DNA of 64,000 bases from JAGZHZ01 sp963929865. GTDB lineage: Bacteria > Bacillota > Clostridia > Lachnospirales > Lachnospiraceae. The translations under genes were made by a program, and so were the position numbers. The notes under the pieces are model-generated. The model worked only from the letters and a program-made list of their open reading frames with translations, did not search any database and was not told where the DNA came from. Shown here one piece after another: positions 33,760-41,244 of this stretch; the first letter of the stretch is position 1, and every line of letters begins with the position of its first letter. The stretch is taken from positions 1 through 64,000 of the forward strand of contig CAWVKK010000042.1 of NCBI GenBank assembly GCA_963929865.1, given 5' to 3'.

Positions 33760-34776
33760 ATGAATGCAAGAAAAGTCATAATTGACTGTGATCCGGGAAT
33801 CGACGATTCCCTCGCGCTGATGCTGGCGCTGAGCCTTCCGGAGCTGGAGCTTGCAGGGATCACAGTTGTCTGCGGGAATGTCCCGGTCTGTAAAGGCGCT
33901 CAGAATGCGCTCAGAGTCTTAAAATGGATGGGGCGCACACAGATTCCGGTCTATTTAGGGGAGGAGGCTCCTCTTGTGCGCAGCTATGTGGACGCCATGG
34001 ATACGCATGGTCAAGATGGTCTTGGAGAGTCGAATTATCCCCCGGTCACAGAGGCGCAGCCAAAAGAGGACGCAGTCCGCTTTATCGCGGAAACGCTGAC
34101 GAAGGCAAAGGAAAAAAAAGAAAAAGTTTCTGTCATTGCGCTCGGTCCGATGACGAACCTCGCCAGAGTGATCGAGAGATACCCAAAGAGCTTAGAGGGG
34201 CTTGACGAGCTGGTCTCGATGGGAGGCAGCTACAAAAGCCATGGAAACTGCTCCCCGGTGGCGGAGTACAATTACTGGTGCGATCCCCATGCGGCGAAAG
34301 CGGTCTATGAGGCGTTCGAACAGCTGCCCCAGCTTGCGGGAAAGCAGATCCATATGGTAGGGCTTGACGTCACGAGGAAGATTGTGCTGACGCCGAATCT
34401 GATTTCGTATATGTGCCGCCTCAACCCGCAGGCGGGAGAGCGCATCAGAAGGATCACGCGCTTTTACCTGGATTTTCACTGGGAGCAGGAGGGGATCATC
34501 GGGTGTGTGATCAACGATCCGCTTGCGGTCGCCTACTTTGCCGACCGCTCTTTGTGCAGCGGATTTTCGGCGTACACGGCGATTGAGACGGAGGGCATCA
34601 GCATGGGACAGTCGGTCGTTGACCGGTTCGCATTCTGGAGAGAAAAAAGAAAGAACAGTTACATTCTGACACAGACGGATGCGCTGCGGTTTATGGTTTT
34701 GTTTTTGAAGCGGGTCGTTTGTTCCGACGCGCAGGAAGAGATGATTGCGGAGCTGATGGGGAGGGAATGGAGATGA
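33760..34776 (+). CDS. queK: Nucleoside hydrolase, probable queuosine hydrolase QueK
   Basis: Cleaves the N-glycosidic bond of a ribonucleoside; 338 residues with the family's calcium-binding motif DCDPGIDD at the N-terminus and conserved GPMTNLA and NDPLAVAYF segments. ATG 33760 follows AAGGAG; an upstream ATG at 33727 lacks a ribosome binding site. It is the first of three overlapping genes with an ECF S component and a radical SAM protein. That set is the one described for queuosine precursor salvage in gut Clostridia (QueK hydrolase, QrtT transporter, QueL lyase), so queuosine is the likely substrate. A generic inosine/uridine hydrolase is the alternative. Confidence 0.75.
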   Translation: MNARKVIIDCDPGIDDSLALMLALSLPELELAGITVVCGNVPVCKGAQNALRVLKWMGRTQIPVYLGEEAPLVRSYVDAMDTHGQDGLGESNYPPVTEAQPKEDAVRFIAETLTKAKEKKEKVSVIALGPMTNLARVIERYPKSLEGLDELVSMGGSYKSHGNCSPVAEYNYWCDPHAAKAVYEAFEQLPQLAGKQIHMVGLDVTRKIVLTPNLISYMCRLNPQAGERIRRITRFYLDFHWEQEGIIGCVINDPLAVAYFADRSLCSGFSAYTAIETEGISMGQSVVDRFAFWREKRKNSYILTQTDALRFMVLFLKRVVCSDAQEEMIAELMGREWR

Positions 34777-35357
34777 GAAAACGAAGTGTCCCTCAGATGT
34801 GTGTGATCGCGCTGGCGGCTGTTCTGAACATAGTGGGAGGAAACATCGCTCTGATGCTGCGCCTTCCCATCTACCTCGACTCTGTCGGGACCATGCTTGC
34901 CGCCGCTTTGTTTGGTCCTGTATGCGGCATGATTCCTGGAATCGCAAGCGCTGTGATCAGCGGGGTGACGACGGACGTCTACGCGTTTTATTTCCTTCCG
35001 GTTCAGCTGGTGATCGGCTTTGTGACCGGAATCGCATACCGGATCTGGAAGCCGGGAAACTGGAGAGAAATGTGGAAGATCATACCGGCGGCTTTGATGA
35101 TTTCCATACCCGGCACCATCGTCAGCTCTGCGATCACAGCGCTCGTCTTTGGCGGGATTACTTCCTCGGGGTCGACGGTGCTGGTGCAGCTTCTGCACGG
35201 CATGGGAATCGACATGACGGCGAGCGTGTGCATCGTACAGGGAATTACGGATCTGGCGGACCGCGTCGTATCGCTGTGCCTGACGGCTGTGATGGTGTCG
35301 GCGCTGCCTGTATCGTGGAGATTGATTGGCAAGGGAGAAAAACATGGAACGTTATAA
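34773..35357 (+). CDS. ECF transporter S component, probable queuosine-precursor transporter QrtT
   Basis: A 194-residue membrane protein with about six helices, of the ECF substrate-binding S type (MLRLPIYLDSVGTMLAAALFG near the start, a pattern shared by many S components). ATG 34773 overlaps the nucleoside hydrolase stop by four bases and has GGGAGGG upstream. It needs the shared EcfA/A'/T energising module, which is not in this window. Its position between the hydrolase and the radical SAM gene suggests import of queuine or queuosine. Substrate is inferred from context only. Confidence 0.68.
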   Translation: MRKRSVPQMCVIALAAVLNIVGGNIALMLRLPIYLDSVGTMLAAALFGPVCGMIPGIASAVISGVTTDVYAFYFLPVQLVIGFVTGIAYRIWKPGNWREMWKIIPAALMISIPGTIVSSAITALVFGGITSSGSTVLVQLLHGMGIDMTASVCIVQGITDLADRVVSLCLTAVMVSALPVSWRLIGKGEKHGTL

Positions 35358-36033
35358 TCGGATTACCGGAAAAAACAGGCGGGAGATTGTACTGCTGCAG
35401 TCCCGCCCCTGCGTCTGGGGAAAATGCCGCTTTTGCGACTATATTAAAGATAATTCAAGCGACGCCGAGGCGATGAACGCGCTGAACGCGCAGGTGCTTT
35501 CAAGGGTGACGGGAGAATTTGGGGTTCTGGAGGTGATCAACTCCGGCAGCTGCTTTGAGCTGCCGCAGGAGACGCTGGAGCGGATCCGGAGCATCGTGCG
35601 GGAAAAAAAGATAGAAAAGCTGTTTTTTGAGGCGCACTGGATTTACCGCAGCCGTCTGCAGAAAATGCGGGACTTTATGGGCGTCCCGATCGTCTTTAAG
35701 ATCGGCGTGGAGACGTTTGACTATGATTTCAGAGAAAAGTATCTGAACAAGCACGCGGATTTTCACAGCGCGCAGGAGGTCAGCCAGTATTTTGAATCCC
35801 CGTGTCTGATGGTTGGAATCAAAGGGCAGACCCGGGAGATGATCGACTACGATATCCGGATGCTCAAAAAATATTTTAAGCTTGGAACGGTCAATGTCTT
35901 TACGGACAACAGCACGGATGTCAAGCGGGATGAGGAGCTGGTGGACTGGTTCATGAAAACGTATGACTGGCTGCTGGAGGATCCGTCTGTGGAGGTCCTG
36001 TATGAAAAGACAGATTTTGGAGTGGGAGATTAA
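35344..36033 (+). CDS. queL: Radical SAM protein, probable queuine lyase QueL
   Basis: A 229-residue protein with a cysteine cluster CVWGKCRFC (spacing four then two residues) near the N-terminus, suited to hold a radical SAM 4Fe-4S cluster, followed by a shortened TIM-barrel (EVINSGSCFELP, FKIGVETFDYDFRE, CLMVGIKGQTREMIDYDI). ATG 35344 follows AAGGGAG and overlaps the S-component gene by 14 bp. In the known salvage route QueL converts queuine to the precursor preQ1. The gene neighbourhood supports this; the radical SAM call itself is stronger than the specific substrate. Confidence 0.68.
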   Translation: MERYNRITGKNRREIVLLQSRPCVWGKCRFCDYIKDNSSDAEAMNALNAQVLSRVTGEFGVLEVINSGSCFELPQETLERIRSIVREKKIEKLFFEAHWIYRSRLQKMRDFMGVPIVFKIGVETFDYDFREKYLNKHADFHSAQEVSQYFESPCLMVGIKGQTREMIDYDIRMLKKYFKLGTVNVFTDNSTDVKRDEELVDWFMKTYDWLLEDPSVEVLYEKTDFGVGD

Positions 36034-36036
36034 AAA

Positions 36037-36510
36037 ATGAGATTACTGATTAGACAGAGAGTATTTTCCTGGACAGATTCTTATGATGTGTACGATGAGG
36101 AAGAAAACGTGAGATATTTTGTAAAGGCAGAATTTTTCTCGCTGGGACATAAGATTCACGTCTACGACGCGTATGAAAACGAAGTGGGGATGATCCAGGA
36201 AAGGCTGATGAGCTTTCTGCCTGCTTTTGAGATAGAAATAGGGGGAAGGGTTCTGGGAACCATCAAGAAAAAATTTTCTCTGTTTCAGTCCCGATACGAG
36301 GTGGAATGCAGCGGCTGGAGGATAGAAGGGGATCTGATGGACTGGAACTATGACGTCTACGACGGAGACCAGATAGTCGTACAGATCACAAAAAAATGGC
36401 TGAGCTGGGGAGATACGTATGTGCTCGATATTTTTCATCCGAAAGACGAACTGCTCGCGCTTTTGCTGGTGATCGCGATTGACGCCGCAAACTGTGAGCG
36501 CAACGGATGA
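36037..36510 (+). CDS. LURP-one-related family protein
   Basis: A 157-residue beta-rich protein of the LURP-one/Tubby-like fold (YxjI family). Repeated strands such as RQRVFSWTDSYDVYDEEENVRYFVKAEF-type sequence at the start and GTIKKKFSLFQSRYEVE in the middle are characteristic, as is the hydrophobic C-terminal helix (LLALLLVIAIDAA). The function of bacterial members is not established; phospholipid association is suspected from the Tubby fold. It begins 3 bp after the radical SAM stop, so it may simply ride on that operon. Confidence 0.8.
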   Translation: MRLLIRQRVFSWTDSYDVYDEEENVRYFVKAEFFSLGHKIHVYDAYENEVGMIQERLMSFLPAFEIEIGGRVLGTIKKKFSLFQSRYEVECSGWRIEGDLMDWNYDVYDGDQIVVQITKKWLSWGDTYVLDIFHPKDELLALLLVIAIDAANCERNG

Positions 36511-36571
36511 AACACGGGACAGAGACAAGAAAGATTATGAGAAGAAACAAGGCAGAGAAGGAGGGAGAAAA

Positions 36572-37612
36572 GTGAAAGCGGCAGTGTACAGGGAAAAAGG
36601 CGTTTTTGCCCTGGAAGAGAGGGAAAAGCCAAGGCTGCAGGAGGCGACCGACGCGATTGTAAAGGTGACGCTCGCGTCGATCTGCTCGAGCGATCTCCAC
36701 ATCAAAAAGGGGGCGGTTCCAAGAGCAGTCCCTGGAATCATCGTCGGACATGAGATGGTCGGCGTCGTGGAGAGCGTCGGGGAGAAAGTGAAAGGAGTAA
36801 AGCCGGGAGACCGGGTCGCAGTCAATGTGGAGACGTTCTGCGGTGAATGCTTTTTCTGCAAAAGGGGATTTGTCAATAACTGCACCGATGAACACGGAGG
36901 CTGGGCGCTGGGATGCCGGATCGACGGCGGACAGGCGGAATATGTCCGGGTTCCGTTCGCCGACCAGGGGCTGACAAGGATTCCGGACGCGGTGACGGAC
37001 AGGCAGGCGCTCTTTACCGGAGACCTGCTCTCCACAGGGTACTGGGCGGCACAGATGGCGCCTGTCGCCCCGGAGGATACGATAGCGGTCATCGGGGCGG
37101 GACCGACCGGACTTTGCGTGATGATGTGCTTAAGGCTGCACCGCCCGGCGCGGATCATCGCGATCGACCGTGACAAGACGCGCCTGGAATTTGCAAAAGA
37201 ACACGGGTATGCCGACACGGTGATTGACACAGAGGAAGAGGACGCAGAGGCGATCGTAAAATCGCTGACACAAAACAGGGGAGCCGATCTTGTGATGGAA
37301 GTCGCGGGAGGGGACGGCACGTTTGAGCTGGCATGGAAGCTTGCAAGACCGTCCGCGACGGTCTGCGTGATCGCGATGTATGAAGAAGATCAGGTTTTGC
37401 CTCTGCCTCAGATGTACGGCAAAAATCTGACGTTTATCACCGGGGGAGTCGACGCTTGCAAATGTGAGGAAATTTTAAACCATATCGAGAAGGGGGATCT
37501 CAGCCCGGAGCCGCTGATTACGCACGAGTACCCGCTTGAGAGGATCATGGAAGCGTATGATCTTTTTGAGAACAGGCAAGACGGCGTCATCAAAATCGCG
37601 ATCCGCCCCTGA
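36572..37612 (+). CDS. Zinc-dependent alcohol dehydrogenase family protein
   Basis: A 346-residue medium-chain dehydrogenase. Catalytic zinc ligands Cys (SICSSDLH) and His-Glu (VGHEMVG) and the structural zinc lobe (CGECFFCKRGFVNNC) are present, and a Rossmann motif VIGAGPTG binds NAD(P). Closest in style to threonine, sorbitol or general secondary-alcohol dehydrogenases; the substrate is not determined. GTG 36572 is chosen because AAGGAGGGAG lies just upstream and gives the usual length. It is followed by a class II aldolase gene after 46 bp, hinting at joint use in sugar or polyol breakdown. Confidence 0.87.
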   Translation: MKAAVYREKGVFALEEREKPRLQEATDAIVKVTLASICSSDLHIKKGAVPRAVPGIIVGHEMVGVVESVGEKVKGVKPGDRVAVNVETFCGECFFCKRGFVNNCTDEHGGWALGCRIDGGQAEYVRVPFADQGLTRIPDAVTDRQALFTGDLLSTGYWAAQMAPVAPEDTIAVIGAGPTGLCVMMCLRLHRPARIIAIDRDKTRLEFAKEHGYADTVIDTEEEDAEAIVKSLTQNRGADLVMEVAGGDGTFELAWKLARPSATVCVIAMYEEDQVLPLPQMYGKNLTFITGGVDACKCEEILNHIEKGDLSPEPLITHEYPLERIMEAYDLFENRQDGVIKIAIRP

Positions 37613-37658
37613 CGGGGAGAGATCTGCCAAAATCAGAAAAGAGAAAGGAAGCCTGAGA

Positions 37659-38303
37659 ATGAAGGATGAAGTGATCAAGGAACAGATCTGTGAAGTGGGA
37701 AGAAGAATGTATCAGAGAAGCATGGTGGCGGCAAACGACGGCAATATATCGGTCCGGATCAGCGAACATGAGATTTTATGCACGCCCACCGGCGTCTCAA
37801 AAGGCTTTATGACGCCGGAATTTATCTGCACAATGGATGAAAACGGAAAGGTGCTGGAGGCAAACGGAGATTTCAGACCGTCCTCGGAGATGAAAATGCA
37901 CCTGAAGGTATATGAGAGACGGCCGGACGTCAGGGCAGTCGTCCATGCGCACCCGATTTTTGCGACGACCTTTGCGGTGGCGGGGATTCCTCTGGATCAG
38001 GTGATCATGCCGGAAGCCGTCGTGAATCTGGGAGCTGTCCCGATCGCCCCGTATGCGACGCCTTCGACGCTGGAGGTTCCGGCGTCGATTGAGCCGTTCC
38101 TCGCGGATCACCAGGCGATTCTGCTCGCCAACCATGGAGCGCTTACCTGGGGAAGAGATCTGATGAGCGCTTATTTTAAGCTGGAATCGCTCGAATTTTA
38201 TGCGGAGCTGTTATACCGCACACGCCAGATCGGAGGAGCCAGAGAGTTGAATGAGGAGCAGATGGAAAAGCTGTATGAGGTAAAGAAAAAACTGGGACTG
38301 TGA
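37659..38303 (+). CDS. Class II aldolase, L-fuculose-phosphate aldolase-like
   Basis: A 214-residue zinc aldolase of the FucA/AraD family, which cleaves a sugar phosphate to dihydroxyacetone phosphate and an aldehyde, or epimerises ribulose phosphate. Visible features are the ANDGNISVR phosphate loop, catalytic Glu in PSSEMKMH, the HAHP zinc histidines and the NHGALTWG region with the third zinc histidine. ATG 37659 follows AGAAAGGAAG. The pairing with an alcohol dehydrogenase resembles fucose/rhamnose-type propanediol routes, but no kinase or isomerase is present here. Confidence 0.87.
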   Translation: MKDEVIKEQICEVGRRMYQRSMVAANDGNISVRISEHEILCTPTGVSKGFMTPEFICTMDENGKVLEANGDFRPSSEMKMHLKVYERRPDVRAVVHAHPIFATTFAVAGIPLDQVIMPEAVVNLGAVPIAPYATPSTLEVPASIEPFLADHQAILLANHGALTWGRDLMSAYFKLESLEFYAELLYRTRQIGGARELNEEQMEKLYEVKKKLGL

Positions 38304-38335
38304 CCGGCGCCGCTGTGCCTTCTGCGCACTTTTGA

Positions 38336-38364
38336 TTGACAAATGTATAAATCTGACGTATCGT
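38336..38364 (+). promoter_or_regulatory. Promoter for bioY
   Basis: A perfect TTGACA followed after 17 bp by a weak -10 (TATCGT). The BirA-type operator begins six bases downstream, over the likely transcription start. Confidence 0.45.
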
Positions 38365-38369
38365 ATATA

Positions 38370-38400
38370 TTGTCAACTAAAAACAAAAATAAGTTGACAA
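38370..38400 (+). promoter_or_regulatory. BirA-type biotin operator upstream of bioY
   Basis: TTGTCAAC and GTTGACAA form a perfect dyad with a 15-bp A-rich centre. This is the layout of BirA operators in Firmicutes (TTGTTAAC-type half-sites 14-16 bp apart). It lies 14 bp before the bioY start codon, so biotin-loaded BirA should repress bioY. Confidence 0.85.
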
Positions 38401-38413
38401 TCAGGAGAGGACG

Positions 38414-38962
38414 ATGAAAAAGACGAACACAAAGGCAGTGGCAATGGTCGGAATGGCTGCGGCGATGCTCGCCGTGATCTCTCAGATTTCGCTTCCGATG
38501 CCCTCAGGGGTTCCGGTGACGCTCCAGACCTTTGGTGTGGCGCTGATCGGATTTGTGCTTGGAGCAAAATGCGCAGCGATGGCAGTCGGGGCTTATATCC
38601 TGGCAGGAGCCGTCGGAATTCCGGTGTTTTCAGGGTTTGGGGCAGGTCCAGGCGTTCTGCTTGGGAAAACGGGAGGATTTCTGTGGGGATTTTTCTTTCT
38701 CGCAGGCTTTTGCGGGGCAGGGCGTAAAAGAAAAAAGAAGTGGATGGCGGCGCTTATGAGCGCTCTTGGTCTTGTGATCTGCCATCTGCTTGGAAGCGCG
38801 CAGTTTGAACTGCTTTCCAAAATCGGGTTTATCGAGTCGGCGCTTGCGGTATCGCTGCCCTACGCCCTGAAAGACGCGGTCTCCGTCTTTGCCGCTTTTG
38901 CGGCGTCAAAAGCGCTGGAGAGAAGCTTTCGGGCGGCAGGAATCCGGGTATACGGGAGATAA
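38414..38962 (+). CDS. bioY: Biotin ECF transporter S component
   Basis: Imports biotin across the membrane with the shared ECF module, or alone at low rate. The 182-residue protein has six membrane helices and the BioY signature: ISLPMPSGVPVTLQTFGVAL near the start and YILAGAVGIPVFSGFGAGPG in the middle. A BirA-type operator sits directly upstream, giving independent support. It is monocistronic with a strong terminator. That the cell imports biotin suits the AccB-like protein at 15449 not being its biotin target. Confidence 0.95.
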   Translation: MKKTNTKAVAMVGMAAAMLAVISQISLPMPSGVPVTLQTFGVALIGFVLGAKCAAMAVGAYILAGAVGIPVFSGFGAGPGVLLGKTGGFLWGFFFLAGFCGAGRKRKKKWMAALMSALGLVICHLLGSAQFELLSKIGFIESALAVSLPYALKDAVSVFAAFAASKALERSFRAAGIRVYGR

Positions 38963-38970
38963 GCGAAAAA

Positions 38971-39023
38971 AGAGATTTCTGACAGAGAAAAGAGAAAACT
39001 CTAGTCAGAAATCTCTTTTTTTT
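38971..39023. terminator. Terminator between bioY and the DUF4179 gene
   Basis: A perfect 13-bp stem (AGAGATTTCTGAC at 38971-38983 with 39004-39016), preceded by A6 and followed by T8, so it can serve both converging genes. Confidence 0.88.
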
Positions 39024-39080
39024 CGGGCGCGTCTTTTCGGGCGCGCCCGCGCGGCGGCCGGTTCTGCAAAGAGAAAAGGA

Positions 39081-40337
39081 TTACGGCGATAAAAGAGAAA
39101 CCGTCTTCTTTTCCATCACGGAAAACTGATCCGGCGTCTGCTGATCTTCTGACGCCGAAGATTTTTCCACGGCAGACAGTTCGATGGAAAGCTCTGCGGC
39201 ATCTTGAGGGATGGCGGTCGTGTACATCGTGTAAGACACATCTGAGCCGGAGGCAAAAAGACTGCGGGAGGCAATCTCTTTTTGATCCGCGCACACAGAG
39301 AGGGAAAAGACGTATCCTTCAGGAAGAGGGCTGGACGGATCGCCCTCAAAGGAAAACCAGGTGCTCAGCGGAGTCAGCGTCAGCTGCGCGGATGAAAATG
39401 AGTCGGAGTCCTCCTTAAGAGAATACGTTCTGACGCTGTCTGTGCGGACGGGACCGGTATAGGTGTACGACCACTGATTTTCCAGGTAGATGCTGGGAGT
39501 AAATCCATCGGTGAGATAGGAGTACGGTTCTCCATCCGGAGTAAGCCCGGTTTTGATTTCCTGGTTGCACAGCTGCGAGATCGTCAGCGTAAAAGAAAAC
39601 GTTTCCGCATCTTTTAGAGAGTCGCGCAGCGCCGCATTTTCAGAGAAAGCAAGGTTGTAGCAGGTGCAGCCGACAAATGTTCCGTCGTCGGCTTTTTCCA
39701 GGAAAAATGTGCTGTCGGAAAATGCGTAGGAATTGCCGTACGCGGAGACGGCGTCGAGGGAGAAGCCGTTGACGGACATCGGGTACGCTCCGTTTCGGTC
39801 CGTAAAGGCGACTGCGTTGGAGAAAAAAATATGGTTTTCATCCACGATCCGGTAAGTGACGACAAAATCAAGACCGTTGCAGTAGATTTCCTCCAGATAA
39901 ATCTCGACGCCCTGCGCTGCCTGCGGATTGTCGGGCGTCAACGGCTTGTGGATCACCGTATAGTCATCCGCTCCGAGCTGGTTTTGATAAAAGCTCGTGC
40001 CGTATCCCCAGTTTTTCTGCTGAAGATAAGGGATGACCTGACAAAAAGAGGGTTCTTGAGGCTGCACGAAAAGGGAACCGATAAGCGGCAGCTTTGAAGC
40101 TATGGCAGGATTGCCAAAGCAAAAGACCATGACAAAAAGACAGCAGACGGCGGCAATCCAGCGCGCGCGGCAGCGGCAAAGCACGGGGCGCGGTCTTTTA
40201 AGCTGGGAGGAGGCGCTCTCCCGGTCCTTTAAAGAGGACAAGGTCTCCTCGATCCGGTTTTCTACGGCGGCCGGAATCGGAATCTCTTCTTGAAACGTGC
40301 GTTTTAACGTTCTCTCATGATAATTAAAAAATTTCAT
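39081..40337 (-). CDS. DUF4179 membrane protein, probable anti-sigma factor
   Basis: A 418-residue protein anchored by one membrane helix (about 70-90, ending in GNPAIA). The cytosolic N-terminus is short and charged (HERTLKRTFQEEIPIPAAVENRI). The outer part carries the DUF4179 domain and a beta-rich C-terminal domain. It starts at ATG 40337, overlapping the sigma factor stop by four bases, the arrangement typical for an ECF sigma and its membrane anti-sigma partner. What releases it is unknown. Confidence 0.8.
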   Translation of the reverse strand: MKFFNYHERTLKRTFQEEIPIPAAVENRIEETLSSLKDRESASSQLKRPRPVLCRCRARWIAAVCCLFVMVFCFGNPAIASKLPLIGSLFVQPQEPSFCQVIPYLQQKNWGYGTSFYQNQLGADDYTVIHKPLTPDNPQAAQGVEIYLEEIYCNGLDFVVTYRIVDENHIFFSNAVAFTDRNGAYPMSVNGFSLDAVSAYGNSYAFSDSTFFLEKADDGTFVGCTCYNLAFSENAALRDSLKDAETFSFTLTISQLCNQEIKTGLTPDGEPYSYLTDGFTPSIYLENQWSYTYTGPVRTDSVRTYSLKEDSDSFSSAQLTLTPLSTWFSFEGDPSSPLPEGYVFSLSVCADQKEIASRSLFASGSDVSYTMYTTAIPQDAAELSIELSAVEKSSASEDQQTPDQFSVMEKKTVSLLSP

Positions 40338-40855
40338 AGACATTCTCCTTTCTGCGGCGAATCCCATAAATACTGCTTCATACATGCCTCCCTGCCCCTC
40401 GAGAGCCGCGTCTTCACCGTGTTTTCGCTGATATCGAGGATTTGGGCGATTTCTCTGATCTTGAAACCTTCGACATAATAAAGCGCCAAAACGATCCGGT
40501 ATTTCTCATCCAGAGAGTCGAGCAGCTCCTCAAATTCCAGCTGGCTCTGCGTCCGGTCAGAGACGGCCGGCTCGGCGACGGCGTCAAGCGCGCAGTAAGA
40601 CTTGTTTTTCTGAAGAAAATCTTTGCACTTATTGATTAAAATACGGATGAGCCATGTCTTAAAATAGTTTGGATTGCGCAGCGCTGAAATATTTTCAAAA
40701 CAGGCCAGAATCGTATCCTGCAGGACGTCGGCGATATCCTGCTCCTCGTGAAGATAGCTTTTGGCGATCTTGTACATCTGCTGCTTGTGCCGGCGGATCA
40801 GCTCGATAAAAGCGTCCGTGTCGCGATTCATCGCTCTTTTGACAAGAAAAATCAT
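40334..40855 (-). CDS. ECF-type RNA polymerase sigma factor
   Basis: A 173-residue sigma-70 family factor with region 2 (DIADVLQDTILACFENISAL) and region 4 with its helix-turn-helix (REIAQILDISENTVKTRLSRG). There is no region 3, as in ECF sigmas. It is co-transcribed and translationally coupled with the DUF4179 protein, which should hold it at the membrane until a signal arrives. The regulon is unknown. Confidence 0.93.
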   Translation of the reverse strand: MIFLVKRAMNRDTDAFIELIRRHKQQMYKIAKSYLHEEQDIADVLQDTILACFENISALRNPNYFKTWLIRILINKCKDFLQKNKSYCALDAVAEPAVSDRTQSQLEFEELLDSLDEKYRIVLALYYVEGFKIREIAQILDISENTVKTRLSRGREACMKQYLWDSPQKGECL

Positions 40856-40898
40856 AAACTCACTCCCATCTTTTTCAGTTCCTTTCTCTTCTCTTTTT

Positions 40899-40910
40899 AT
40901 TCGATCGAAT
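40899..40910. repeat. 12-bp palindrome upstream of the sigma factor gene
   Basis: ATTCGATCGAAT is a perfect palindrome about 45 bp before the sigma start, a candidate operator. The 389 bases between the sigma factor and nifJ otherwise hold the nifJ promoter and leader; the stretch 40911-41054 shows nothing I can name. Confidence 0.3.
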
Positions 40911-41054
40911 TCAAGCTTAAACGTTTTTTAAATTGCAGCAATCTGACTATTAGACTTTTCTTTTCGAGAAATAGTTTCAGAAAGAAAAAATTTTTGCCTG
41001 CGGGGGCGTACTCGAAAAAATACAAAAAACTTTGAAATTTCTCCTGTTACAAAA

Positions 41055-41083
41055 TAGACAAAAAAGACGAAATGTGATATGAT
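41055..41083 (+). promoter_or_regulatory. Promoter for nifJ
   Basis: TAGACA, 17-bp spacer ending in TGA, TATGAT. It gives a leader of about 155 nt. Confidence 0.7.
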
Positions 41084-41111
41084 AAAGCCATATGAGGTGA
41101 TTCGAAGCAGA

Positions 41112-41220
41112 GAAGGTCTTTGCGGAAAGGCAGTAAAACAAAGCCTTCAACGCTTGCAGCGCGGAAATATTTCCATTTCCGAACAGAAGAACCGAACATA
41201 GAAATCTGATAACAGATTTC
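41112..41220 (+). other. Multi-stem-loop 5' leader of nifJ
   Basis: Three foldable elements: GAAGG(T)CTTTG at 41112-41122 with CAAAGCCTTC at 41139-41148; the palindrome GGAAATATTTCC at 41163-41174; and GAAATCTG at 41201-41208 with CAGATTTC at 41213-41220. None is followed by a T-run, so they are not terminators. They may stabilise this probably abundant mRNA. Confidence 0.5.
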
Positions 41221-41244
41221 TCAACAATAAGGAGGAATAATAAA

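Noticed and set aside
34192..35345. Two overlapping minus-strand open frames over the nucleoside hydrolase and ECF S component genes
   Set aside because: Low-complexity Arg/His-rich translations without a start signal; the plus-strand genes are clearly conserved.
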